From positions 186,001 to 250,000 of the forward strand of contig NZ_LNUP01000002.1 of NCBI RefSeq assembly GCF_001512295.1: DNA of 64,000 nt, in the 5' to 3' direction. Below the pieces are notes generated by a model. It was not told where the DNA came from and searched no databases. It saw only the letters and a program-made list of their open reading frames with translations. Every line of letters begins with the position of its first letter. Position 1 is the stretch's first letter. This document shows positions 26,337-33,951 of this stretch, one piece after another. Source of the DNA: Pseudomonas sp. EpS/L25 (lineage in GTDB: Bacteria; Pseudomonadota; Gammaproteobacteria; Pseudomonadales; Pseudomonadaceae). The position numbers and the translations under genes were made by a program.

Positions 26337-27340
26337 GCCTGGCCCCGGGCGACCTTGCCGAACAGCCGCAGTCGGCTGACACCGCCGTCGGGGAAGATGT
26401 TCAGGCGCACGTGGGTGATGGGGCCGAGGTCGCGCACCTGCTCGCGGAAGCTGTGTTCCTGGTGCATCTGCAGCTTCTGCGGCGGCAGCAGCTCCTTCCA
26501 GAACAGACTCTGGGTCTCGATCTGGCCATCGGTACCGCCACGGACATAGGCGCCCTGGATCTGGCAGCTGTCCGGGTAGTTGCCCTTGAAGTGCAGGGTG
26601 TCCACCAGGATTTCCTCGACGACGCCGGCATGGCCCAGGGCGATGATCACCCAGTCGTTGCCGGGGGTGCGGCGGCGGGCGGTTTCCCAGCCATCGGCCA
26701 TGCTGGCGGCGCGCCCCGGATTGAGGATGTTGCTCATGCGGCCGTAGTGCTCGTCGTTGCAGGCCAGGGCGCGACCGCCGTTGAGGGCGGCGGCGAGGTC
26801 CAGCACCTCGTCGTCGGCCTGGGCCGACCAGTCGCGATGGGGGATGCCGTAGACCCGCAGGCGAGCCACGCCACCGTCGGGATAGATGTTCAGCCGCAGG
26901 TGGGTCCAGGGGCGGTCGTCGGCGATGGCATGGTAGTGATGACTGTTGCCCTGCATCTCGATGGCGGGCAGCACCTCGGTCCAGGCAGCGTCATCAGCCG
27001 GATCGCCCTCGGCGCAGAAGCAGGCTTCCAGGGAGGCGGAGGGCGGGTAGTTGCCGGTGAACCAGCGGGTGTCGATGTCGACGCCCTTGATCGAGCCGGG
27101 CACGCCCAGGCGGATCACCGCGTGGTCATAGCCTTCGAACCTCTTGCGGCGCGACTCCCAGCCATCCATCCACTTGCCGTTGTCGTCGTAGACGCCTTCC
27201 TTCCACTCCGGCTCATGGGGCTGGAGCATGCGGTCGGCGGCGGCGAACCAGTCGTCGGTGACGCTGATGACCCGGGTGCCGAGGCGGGCGTCGGCGAGGT
27301 TGAGGTACTTCTCGAAGGGCGCGGCGTAGGTGCGTTTCAT
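26333..27340 (-). CDS. alc: Allantoicase
   Basis: Hydrolyses allantoate to ureidoglycolate and urea. It has 335 aa, built as two related halves: residues ~20–165 and ~185–325 each end in a similar [20 protein letters not shown] / [20 protein letters not shown] segment, the jelly-roll repeat of allantoicases. The [15 protein letters not shown] and [14 protein letters not shown] segments are also duplicated family motifs. It lies 24 bp after uraD and is coupled to allA in the puuE-uraD-alc-allA operon. Confidence 0.97.
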   Translation of the reverse strand: MKRTYAAPFEKYLNLADARLGTRVISVTDDWFAAADRMLQPHEPEWKEGVYDDNGKWMDGWESRRKRFEGYDHAVIRLGVPGSIKGVDIDTRWFTGNYPPSASLEACFCAEGDPADDAAWTEVLPAIEMQGNSHHYHAIADDRPWTHLRLNIYPDGGVARLRVYGIPHRDWSAQADDEVLDLAAALNGGRALACNDEHYGRMSNILNPGRAASMADGWETARRRTPGNDWVIIALGHAGVVEEILVDTLHFKGNYPDSCQIQGAYVRGGTDGQIETQSLFWKELLPPQKLQMHQEHSFREQVRDLGPITHVRLNIFPDGGVSRLRLFGKVARGQA

Positions 27341-27364
27341 GAGGGGCTCGTATTCGGACTGAGG

Positions 27365-27877
27365 TCAGAGGGTCTGGAGACGGAAGAGGGCGATGCGGTC
27401 GATCTCGGCCAGGGCGCGCTGGAATTCCTGCTCCGGAGTGTTGGGCAGGCGCTCCTCGAAGGCCGCGAGGATCAGGTGTCGGTTACTGCCCTTCACCGCC
27501 ATGATGAAGGGGAAGCCGAATTTTTCGCGGTAGGCGTCGTTGTAGCGGGTGAAGCGGGCCAGTTCGTCGGCATTGCATTGATCCAGGCCGGCGCCGGCCT
27601 GTTCGCTGGTGCTGGCGGCGGTCAGCTCACCGGCCAGGGCGGCGCGACCGGCGAGATCCGGGTGGGCCTGGATCAGCGCCAGTTGCTCGATGTGGCTGGC
27701 CCGGGCCACCTGGGCGGACAGCCGCTGGTGCAGGGCCTCGATGGCATCCGGCAGCGGCTGGCCCTCGTCGAAGGCGCGCTCGGCGACCCAGGCGGAGTGT
27801 TCGTAGATGCCGCCGAAGGCCGCGACGAAGGCGGCGCGGTCCAGTTGGCTGGGCGTCAGGGTCTGGAAGCTGCTCAT
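27365..27877 (-). CDS. uraD: OHCU decarboxylase
   Basis: 2-oxo-4-hydroxy-4-carboxy-5-ureidoimidazoline decarboxylase, which makes S-allantoin in the urate pathway. It has 170 aa from the ATG at 27877 ([28 protein letters not shown]). The active-site His is in IEQLALIQAHPDLAG, and NDAYREKFGFPFIMAVKG is the diagnostic C-terminal motif. It overlaps the puuE stop by 4 bp. An upstream extension of the frame is antisense noise within puuE. Confidence 0.96.
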   Translation of the reverse strand: MSSFQTLTPSQLDRAAFVAAFGGIYEHSAWVAERAFDEGQPLPDAIEALHQRLSAQVARASHIEQLALIQAHPDLAGRAALAGELTAASTSEQAGAGLDQCNADELARFTRYNDAYREKFGFPFIMAVKGSNRHLILAAFEERLPNTPEQEFQRALAEIDRIALFRLQTL

Positions 27878-28782
27878 GCCGGCGGATGCTCCTGGTACCA
27901 GTGACGGGCGATGTCCACCCGGCGAGCGAACCAGACGCCCTCGTGGCGCTGGGCGTATTCCAGGAAGCGCTTCAGGCCCACCAGGCGCCCGGGGCGGCCG
28001 ATCAGCCGGCAATGCAGGCCGATGGAGAGCATCTTCGGTGCCGTAGCGCCTTCCTCGTAGAGGGTGTCGAAGGCGTCCTTGAGGTACTGGAAGAACTGTT
28101 CGGCGGTATGGAAGCCCTGCACCTGGGTGAATCTCATGTCGTTGGTGTCCAGGGTATAGGGGATCACCAGGTGCGGCTTGCCGGTGGGGGTGTCGGGCTC
28201 CCAGTAGGGCAGGTCGTCGTCGTAGGTGTCGCTGTCGTAGAGGAAGCCGCCTTCCTCCATCACCAGGCGCCGGGTGTTGGGGCCGGTGCGGCCGGTGTAC
28301 CAGCCCAGGGGGCGCTCGCCGGTCAGCTCGGTGAGGATCTCGATGGCGCGCTGCAGGTGGGCACGCTCCTCGGCCTCGTCCATGTATTGATAGTCGATCC
28401 AGCGATAGCCGTGGCTGCAGATCTCGTGGCCGGCCTGGACCATGGCGCGGATGACCTCGGGATGGCGCTCGGCGGCCATGGCCACGGCGAAGACGGTGAG
28501 GGGCACCTGGTGCTTGGCGAACAGTTCGAGGATGCGCCAGACGCCGGCGCGGCTGCCGTACTCGTAAAGCGATTCCATGGCCATGTTGCGCACACCCTGC
28601 AGCGGCTGGGCGGCGACCATCTCGGAAAGGAAGGCCTCGGATTCCTTGTCGCCATGCAAGATATTGCGCTCGCCGCCCTCTTCGTAGTTCAGCACGAAGG
28701 ATAGGGCGATGCGGGCGTTACCCGGCCAGCGGGGGTGAGGCGGCTGGGCGCCGTAGCCGATGAGATCACGGGGATAGGTCAT
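27874..28782 (-). CDS. puuE: Allantoinase PuuE
   Basis: Metal-independent allantoinase of the polysaccharide-deacetylase fold, which opens the hydantoin ring of allantoin. The product is 302 aa. Identified by [26 protein letters not shown]…[17 protein letters not shown], the [16 protein letters not shown] motif and the [17 protein letters not shown] segment. It is the first gene of the operon puuE-uraD-alc-allA. The 217-bp divergent region to hiuH carries matching GntR-like palindromes. Confidence 0.97.
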   Translation of the reverse strand: MTYPRDLIGYGAQPPHPRWPGNARIALSFVLNYEEGGERNILHGDKESEAFLSEMVAAQPLQGVRNMAMESLYEYGSRAGVWRILELFAKHQVPLTVFAVAMAAERHPEVIRAMVQAGHEICSHGYRWIDYQYMDEAEERAHLQRAIEILTELTGERPLGWYTGRTGPNTRRLVMEEGGFLYDSDTYDDDLPYWEPDTPTGKPHLVIPYTLDTNDMRFTQVQGFHTAEQFFQYLKDAFDTLYEEGATAPKMLSIGLHCRLIGRPGRLVGLKRFLEYAQRHEGVWFARRVDIARHWYQEHPPA

Positions 28783-28810
28783 GGAGGGGCATCCTGGCGG
28801 TCGAGACGTT

Positions 28811-28820
28811 TTGTATACAA
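28811..28820. promoter_or_regulatory. GntR-like operator candidate near puuE
   Basis: TTGTATACAA is a perfect 10-bp palindrome 29 bp upstream of the puuE start. The TGTATACA core is repeated at 28937–28944, so the two copies flank the divergent promoters. Sites of this form are typical for GntR/FCD repressors. No gntR gene is in the window. Confidence 0.6.
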
Positions 28821-28868
28821 TGTTTGGAGACCTTTGCCGAGTCCCAGCAAGAATCTTGCCTAACTGGT

Positions 28869-28880
28869 CTGACCGGTCAG
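28869..28880. promoter_or_regulatory. Second-type palindrome in the puuE–hiuH region
   Basis: CTGACCGGTCAG is a perfect 12-bp palindrome, preceded directly by ACTGGT so that TGGTCTGACC also appears. It lies mid-way between the divergent genes. TGGTC-n-GACC-type sequences are again common for FCD-type GntR proteins, but the regulator is not identifiable. Confidence 0.45.
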
Positions 28881-28936
28881 ATCGCGAAAGGGGCCTTGAA
28901 AGGACGCGATGGGGGGCGTCGCCGGATAGCTTGGGC

Positions 28937-28944
28937 TGTATACA
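28937..28944. promoter_or_regulatory. GntR-like operator candidate near hiuH
   Basis: The TGTATACA core sits in a CTGTATACAAT context, 56 bp upstream of the hiuH start, and pairs with the TTGTATACAA copy 126 bp away near puuE. The repetition supports a shared regulator for both transcription units. Confidence 0.6.
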
Positions 28945-28999
28945 ATCGGCGGCGAGAAAGCTGCTAGGCTGGGTGATCTTTCCTGCAGGAGCCTTGCCG

Positions 29000-29371
29000 A
29001 TGTCCGTTTCGTCTTCTTCCGGTTACCTGACGACTCATGTCCTGGATACCGCGGCGGGCTGTCCAGGCGCAGGTATCGTCGTGCGTCTGTATCGCCTGGC
29101 CGAAGGTGCCCGGCAGGCGCTGGGGGAACTGCGCACCAACGCCGACGGCCGCAGCGACGCGCCGCTGCTACAGGGCGAGACCTTCCAGCCTGGCTACTAC
29201 GAGCTGGAGTTCGACGTGGGGGATTACTATCGGCAGCGGGGCGTGGACCTGGACGAGCCGGCCTTTCTCGACACGGTGATCCTGCGTTTCGGCATTGCCG
29301 ATGCCACTGCGCACTATCACGTGCCTTTGCTGGTTTCGCCCTACAGCTACTCGACTTACCGAGGAAGCTAG
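29000..29371 (+). CDS. hiuH: 5-hydroxyisourate hydrolase (transthyretin-like)
   Basis: Hydrolyses 5-hydroxyisourate, the urate oxidation product, to OHCU, the substrate of UraD. It has 123 aa. The start ATG at 29000 has GCAGGAG upstream. The N-terminal [17 protein letters not shown] carries the catalytic His, and the protein ends in the diagnostic tetrapeptide YRGS (active-site Tyr-Arg-Gly-Ser). No signal peptide is seen, so it is cytoplasmic. Divergent from the puuE operon and probably co-regulated with it. Confidence 0.97.
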   Translation: MSVSSSSGYLTTHVLDTAAGCPGAGIVVRLYRLAEGARQALGELRTNADGRSDAPLLQGETFQPGYYELEFDVGDYYRQRGVDLDEPAFLDTVILRFGIADATAHYHVPLLVSPYSYSTYRGS

Positions 29372-29430
29372 TCGAGTCCGCTTCGTCGTGGTGCGGGCGG
29401 GCGTGGTGGGCACCAGCCTGGGGCGTCGGC

Positions 29431-30477
29431 TCAGTGGTAGATCGGCTCGGTCGACAGGCGCGCGGTCATCAGCAGCGGCTTGTCGTGGGCAGCGCTGTCG
29501 GGCCAGGTCTGGGCGATGCGTTCCAGCACCACCTGGGCCAGCATGCTGTGGGTGCGGCTGGCGAAATGCCCCCGCGCACCGAAGATGTAGGCCTGGTCGG
29601 CACCCGGCTCGACATAGCTGTCCGGGTCGCAGAACTCCCGGCCGGGCAGGCAGGCATCGCCCTCGGCATGGGTAAAGCCGTAGTTGCCGTAATGGGCGAA
29701 GACTTCTTCCATCACCCGGTAGGCGTCCACCAGCAGCAGACGGTCGCCGGCTGGCAGATTGGCCTGCAGGGTCTCGTTGTAGAGCTTGACCAGGTCGTGA
29801 TTGCGCTGCGCCACCTGCTCGGTCCAGGGCTCGAGATAGGGCGCCTTGCCGTAGTCGGTGTTGTTGAGGACCACCAACCGCTGGGCGCCGAGGCTGAGCA
29901 GGTAGCGCAGCAGCTTGACCTCGTTCATCGCCGTATGCCGGATTCGGGCCTCGACCTGCTCGCGGATGTCCGGGGGCAGCGGCGCATCGGCCATCAGCGC
30001 GGCCCTGAGCTTCTTGTCGTAGAAGGGGCCGATGATGTCATTGCCGCCGATCTGCACCAGCACCAGATCCTGCTGGCGGAAGCGGCCGTGCTGCATCTCG
30101 AAGTTACGAATCTGCTGGGAAAAGGCGAGGGGCGCTTCGTTGTGGTCGAAACCCGGCTCGGTGAAGCTGCCGGTCACGGCGCCGCCTTCGGCGTAGCAGA
30201 GGCCATCGGTATCGACCGTACCCTCGTGGCCGTAGCCTTCCGCCTGTCGGTTGGGGCCGAGTTCGATGCCGTAGGCTTCGGCGATTTCCTGGGGATAAGT
30301 GCGTCCGGGGTTGGTGGCGTAGATGTGGCCGAAGGTGCCGCAGTCCATGAGGCTATCGCCGAAAGCGATCACCCGCTGGATACCTCGCGCTTCGGCGATG
30401 GGTTCGGGGCTGGGTACCAGGGCGAGCAGCGCCGCGACGCCGACCAAGGCACTGGCCAATCCCCAATTCCTGCCCAT
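29431..30477 (-). CDS. Exported SGNH/GDSL hydrolase
   Basis: Secreted or periplasmic esterase/lipase-like protein, 348 aa. The start is ATG at 30477 with AGGTGG 5 bases upstream; an in-frame ATG 17 codons earlier lacks a ribosome site. The signal peptide covers residues 1–30. Block I GDSL motif is VIAFGDSLMDCGTF, block III is VQIGGNDIIG, and a C-terminal GARGHFASRTHS supplies the likely catalytic His. Ungapped cysteine pairs (MDCGTF/GLCYAEG and DACLPGREFCDPD) suggest disulfides. The substrate is unknown. Gene order gives no partner. Confidence 0.88.
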   Translation of the reverse strand: MGRNWGLASALVGVAALLALVPSPEPIAEARGIQRVIAFGDSLMDCGTFGHIYATNPGRTYPQEIAEAYGIELGPNRQAEGYGHEGTVDTDGLCYAEGGAVTGSFTEPGFDHNEAPLAFSQQIRNFEMQHGRFRQQDLVLVQIGGNDIIGPFYDKKLRAALMADAPLPPDIREQVEARIRHTAMNEVKLLRYLLSLGAQRLVVLNNTDYGKAPYLEPWTEQVAQRNHDLVKLYNETLQANLPAGDRLLLVDAYRVMEEVFAHYGNYGFTHAEGDACLPGREFCDPDSYVEPGADQAYIFGARGHFASRTHSMLAQVVLERIAQTWPDSAAHDKPLLMTARLSTEPIYH

Positions 30478-30857
30478 AGCCCACCTCCCGGCAGCACCCT
30501 GGATAGGCGCTGCCAACGACTGCTGCAACCTTCATACCGGGAAGAGGGGAAAATGCCGTCGGGAGTTCCCCCAGCCTCGTGATAGAGGAATTTCCGGGTA
30601 ATGACAAGCGTGCGCGCCAGCGCTGTCGCCAGGAGGGAAAGGATGGTCGTAGAGGGCTTGTTGCCGCTGGATCGCCGCGGATTTCCAGTCGTGATTCGAC
30701 GGAGCCAGAGGAGGCGCACCAGCTACTTTTGGGTCAGGAGCGAGGCGACGAAAGGACGGGGCGTGCACCAGGACGCGGCGGTCGTGGCTGGGGCTGCGGC
30801 AGACCTGTGCGGCCAGATCGAATGAACGAGGGTTCAGGCTCGCGCAGGGGATCCGCG
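30478..30857. other. 380-bp gap without a convincing gene
   Basis: Upstream region of the GDSL gene and 3' flank of arsR. A 74-aa plus-strand frame (30601–30825) and a minus-strand frame (30532–30768) are open, but their compositions (long Arg/Ala/Val runs) look non-coding. The stretch around 30718–30770 (ACTTTTGGGTCAGGAGCGAGG) is typical of non-coding dispersed repeats. No operator or terminator was convincing. Confidence 0.4.
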
Positions 30858-31181
30858 TCAGGCAGGTTCGCCGACCGGTATCGACGACTGCGCCAGGATG
30901 GCATCGAGCAGACCGGGGAAGCGGCTATCCAGATCCGCCCGCCGCAGCTGGTTCATGTGCGTGGTGCCGGCGTTGCGGGTGTGCACCAAGCCAGCATCGC
31001 GCAGGACGCGGAAGTGGTGGGACATGCTGGACTTGGGGCGACCGCCATCCAGCTCGCCGCAGGTGGCTTCGGTCACCCGGGCCAGGTAGCGGACGATATC
31101 CAGGCGTACCGGATCGCTGAGCGCGTGGAACAGGCGCTCAAGGGAGAATTCATCGGGACTGGGATGTTTGAAAGGGCGCAT
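30858..31181 (-). CDS. ArsR-family regulator
   Basis: The 107-aa winged-helix repressor-like protein covers HTH residues ~35–80 (DIVRYLARVTEATCGELDGGRPKSSMSHHFRVLRDAGLVHTRNAGTTHMNQLRRADLDSRFPGLLDAI). The ATG at 31181 (MRPFKHPSPDEF) is chosen over an in-frame ATG five codons upstream. It lacks a clear CxC metal site, so it may sense something other than arsenic. It is divergent from xenA, and a perfect palindrome between them is the likely operator. Confidence 0.88.
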   Translation of the reverse strand: MRPFKHPSPDEFSLERLFHALSDPVRLDIVRYLARVTEATCGELDGGRPKSSMSHHFRVLRDAGLVHTRNAGTTHMNQLRRADLDSRFPGLLDAILAQSSIPVGEPA

Positions 31182-31219
31182 GGGCCAATCATACACCGGG
31201 GGTTGGCGATCATGCTATG

Positions 31220-31235
31220 TTCGATTAGTATCGAA
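31220..31235. promoter_or_regulatory. Operator candidate in the arsR–xenA region
   Basis: TTCGAT-TAGT-ATCGAA is a perfect 6+6 inverted repeat, with outer GTTCG…CGAAC pairing nearby. It sits 38 bp before arsR and 38 bp before xenA, in the only AT-rich part of the 92-bp divergent gap. Size and symmetry fit a winged-helix dimer. Confidence 0.65.
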
Positions 31236-31273
31236 TTAACGAACCAACAGTCACTCCCTTGGAGACCGCTCAG

Positions 31274-32371
31274 ATGTCCGCATTGTTCCAACCCTTCACC
31301 CTCAAGGACGTGACGCTGCGCAACCGCATCGCCATTCCGCCCATGTGCCAATACAGTGCCGTCGATGGCGTGATCAACGACTGGCATCAGGTGCACTACG
31401 CGGGCCTGGCGCGGGGCGGTGCCGGCGTGGTCATCGTCGAGGCCACGGCGGTATCGCCGGAAGGCCGCATCACCCCCGGCTGCGCCGGTATCTGGTCCGA
31501 TGCTCACGCCCAGGCGTTCGTGCCGGTGGTCAAGGCGATCAAGGCGGCCGGTTCCGTGCCGGGCATCCAGATCGCCCATGCCGGCCGCAAGGCCAGCGCC
31601 AACCGTCCCTGGGAAGGTGACGACCACATCGCCGCCGCCGACAGCCGTGGCTGGGACACCATCGCTCCGTCCGCCGTGGCCTTCGGTGCCAACCTGCCCA
31701 AGGTACCCAAGGCCATGACCCTGGACGACATCGCCCGGGTCCGCCAGGACTTCGTCGATGCCGCCAAGCGTGCCTATGAAGCCGGCTTCGAGTGGCTGGA
31801 GCTGCACTTCGCCCATGGTTACCTGGCGCAGAGCTTCTTCTCGGTGCACTCCAACCAGCGTGACGACCAGTACGGTGGCGATCTGGCCGGCCGCAGCCGC
31901 TTCCTGCTGGAAACCCTGGCCGCGGTGCGCAAGGTCTGGCCGGAGCATTTGCCGCTGACCGCTCGTTTCGGCGTGATCGAATACGACGGTCGCGACGAAG
32001 AGACGCTGGCCGAGTCCATCGAGCTGGCCCAGGGCTTCAAGCGCGAAGGCCTCGACCTGCTGAGCGTCAGCATCGGCTTCTCCACCCCGACCGCCAACAT
32101 CCCCTGGGGCTCGGGCCTGCTGGCCCCCATCACCGAGCAGGTGCGCAAGGCCACCGGCCTGAAGGTGGCTTCGGCCTGGAACATCGACACCCCGGCCCTG
32201 GCCAACCAGGTGGTGGCCGACGAACAGCTGGACCTGGTGATGGTGGGCCGCGCCCACCTGGCCGATCCGCACTGGCCCTACCATGCGGCCAAGGCCCTGG
32301 GCGTCGACAAGCCCTCCTGGGTGCTGCCGGCGCCCTATGCCCATTGGCTGGAGCGCTATCGCAGCAGCTGA
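31274..32371 (+). CDS. xenA: Xenobiotic reductase A-type ene-reductase (OYE family)
   Basis: FMN-dependent NADPH oxidoreductase that reduces activated C=C bonds and nitro groups. The product is 365 aa, starting at ATG 31274 (MSALFQPFTLKDVTLRNRIAIPPMCQY); near-identical start sequence is known for P. putida XenA. Cys25 in PPMCQY is the thermophilic-like OYE signature, the catalytic His pair is in LELHFAHGYL, and FMN contacts lie in MVGRAHLADPHWPYHAAK. The divergent ArsR protein probably controls it. A strong bidirectional terminator follows. Confidence 0.96.
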   Translation: MSALFQPFTLKDVTLRNRIAIPPMCQYSAVDGVINDWHQVHYAGLARGGAGVVIVEATAVSPEGRITPGCAGIWSDAHAQAFVPVVKAIKAAGSVPGIQIAHAGRKASANRPWEGDDHIAAADSRGWDTIAPSAVAFGANLPKVPKAMTLDDIARVRQDFVDAAKRAYEAGFEWLELHFAHGYLAQSFFSVHSNQRDDQYGGDLAGRSRFLLETLAAVRKVWPEHLPLTARFGVIEYDGRDEETLAESIELAQGFKREGLDLLSVSIGFSTPTANIPWGSGLLAPITEQVRKATGLKVASAWNIDTPALANQVVADEQLDLVMVGRAHLADPHWPYHAAKALGVDKPSWVLPAPYAHWLERYRSS

Positions 32372-32467
32372 GTCGGTTCCTGCCAAGACGAGACGCTATC
32401 CAGGGTGATGCCTGTCAGTCGAGGTGCTGATCGCCGCCTTCACACTGCCAGTCGCCCGGGTAGGCAC

Positions 32468-32507
32468 AAAAAACGCCGCGTTTTCTTCACGAGAACGCGG
32501 CGTTTTT
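32468..32507 (+). terminator. Bidirectional intrinsic terminator after xenA
   Basis: AAAAAACGCCGCGTTTTC, a 5-base loop and GAGAACGCGGCGTTTTT give an A-rich lead, an 11–12-bp GC stem and a T-run (32502–32507). It ends about 135 bp past the xenA stop and could also act on minus-strand transcripts. Confidence 0.9.
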
Positions 32508-32579
32508 CCTCAACTGATCGGCATCTGGCCAATGTCTGGCTTTTCAGGGCTACGACCTGGTCCTCTATCGTTGCTGCTT

Positions 32580-32830
32580 TATCGCGGCCATGGCGGTCCG
32601 CCGGTGCGGCCGCTCCTACAGGGAGTCACGCCGGTTCAGGGTGCTCTTGCCGTGGCTGATGGCCCTGAACGCCTGCTTGGATAGCTCCCTCTCCCCGCGG
32701 GAGAGGGTCGGGGAGAGGGAGCCTCCTCGCCACAATTCTCCAGTGGAAAAGGCTACGCCGTTTTCCACGCTACGTGATGTATCCCTACGATGAGACGGTT
32801 GCTCCTACAGTCGGAGCATCGCCGTAAGAG
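32580..32830. repeat. Cluster of three extragenic repeat types
   Basis: Non-coding 250 bp between xenA and the M48 gene. It holds CTCCCTCTCC (32685–32694) / GGAGAGGGAG (32712–32721), with an inner CTCTCCC/GGGAGAG hairpin; a GTGGAAAA (32743–32750) / GTTTTCCAC (32760–32768) hairpin; and CGCTCCTACAG and GCTCCTACAGTCGGAGC units (near 32621 and 32800). Inverted GTTCAGGG (32634–32641) / CCCTGAAC (32663–32670) adds another stem. The three families look like separate REP-type insertions. Confidence 0.7.
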
Positions 32831-32898
32831 TGGCACCTGTCCATTGCCCCAAGCGCCGGATTCAAGGCCATGGCTCTTCGGGGCGGCTTTTTATTGGG

Positions 32899-33951
32899 TC
32901 ACTGCAGGGCCTGGCGGCGCTCAGCGGTACTGGGATGGGTGGAGAGATAGCCGGCCCAGCGGCCGTCGGGCGAGGCTGCGGGACATTCCTGGTCTTTACC
33001 GTGACAGTCGCTGGCCCGCTCGAGGCGTTCGAGCAGGGCGGTCAGCCGGCTGGCCGGAATGTTCTGCGCCGCCAGCGCCTGGGCGGCGTAGCGATCCGCC
33101 TCGTATTCGAAGGCGCGGGAGTAACCCAGCTCGGCGAGCACGACCGGGATGGCCGAGACACTGGCGCTGATCGAAGAGACATCACCGGTGACCACCAGGA
33201 TGACCAGCCCCAGGCCTGAACTCTGCAACACGTGGCGTAGGGCGTGTCGGCGCTCGAGGTGGCCGAGTTCATGGGCCAGCACGGCAAGCAGCTCGTCGTC
33301 GTGGTCGGCGAGACTCACCAGTTGATCGGTGAAGACCAGGGTGCCCGAGGGCAGGGCCAGGGCATTGGCGCCCAGGCTGCGGGCGGCGTCGCGGAATTGG
33401 ATGTCCACCGTGAGACTGGGGTCCGTCGCCTGGGCGAAGGCCAGGAAGCGTGCGCGCAAGGCTTGCTGGCGGGCAGCGGGCAGGGCGGAAGGCTTGAGCG
33501 CCGCGCGGTCGAGCAGGGCCAGGGTGCCGTCGCCCAGGTGGGTGCCGACGCTGGCGGGTAGGCGGAAGGCCAGGGTCTCGGCCAGGGCCGGAATGCCGTA
33601 GCGGATACCACCCCAGGCGAAGGCGATCGCCAGGACCAGCGACAACAGGACCAGTCGCCAGCTGGATTCCAGGCGATAGGCCAGGCCCTGGTGCGCGTCG
33701 GTACCCCGCAGCAGCTCGTCGATGGCGTCGTTGTGCGAGGTCTCGAAGCGGCCGGCGCCGGGAAAGTCGAGAAAGCGCGGGGTGTTGCCCAGGCGGGAAG
33801 ACAGCTTGACCGCCGTCACCGGACTAGGGCCGGCCAGGAGTTGCCCGTCGTCCGCGGTCACGGCCCATTGGCCGGCATCCACCTCCAGGCGCGCAGGGAT
33901 GCGCCGGGAGGTACTGCCGTCGAAGAACCAGCCTGGCAGCTCTGGCGTCAC
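32899..33951 (-). CDS. Membrane-anchored M48-family metallopeptidase
   Basis: The 350-aa protein has a hydrophobic anchor near residues 98–116 (WRLVLLSLVLAIAFAWGGI) and an M48 peptidase domain in the C-terminal half. Zinc motif HELGH is at 227–231, with the third ligand Glu in RAFEYEADRYAAQAL. It ends with the STHPSTAERRQAL motif of the family. The start is GTG at 33951, overlapping the YjgN-family stop (GTGA), so the pair is translationally coupled. A role in membrane-protein quality control is inferred from related HtpX/LoiP proteins. Confidence 0.88.
   Translation of the reverse strand: MTPELPGWFFDGSTSRRIPARLEVDAGQWAVTADDGQLLAGPSPVTAVKLSSRLGNTPRFLDFPGAGRFETSHNDAIDELLRGTDAHQGLAYRLESSWRLVLLSLVLAIAFAWGGIRYGIPALAETLAFRLPASVGTHLGDGTLALLDRAALKPSALPAARQQALRARFLAFAQATDPSLTVDIQFRDAARSLGANALALPSGTLVFTDQLVSLADHDDELLAVLAHELGHLERRHALRHVLQSSGLGLVILVVTGDVSSISASVSAIPVVLAELGYSRAFEYEADRYAAQALAAQNIPASRLTALLERLERASDCHGKDQECPAASPDGRWAGYLSTHPSTAERRQALQ

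Noticed and set aside
30601-30825. 74-aa ORF in the gap before arsR
   Set aside because: No ribosome site, no homologous feel, and composition like a dispersed repeat.
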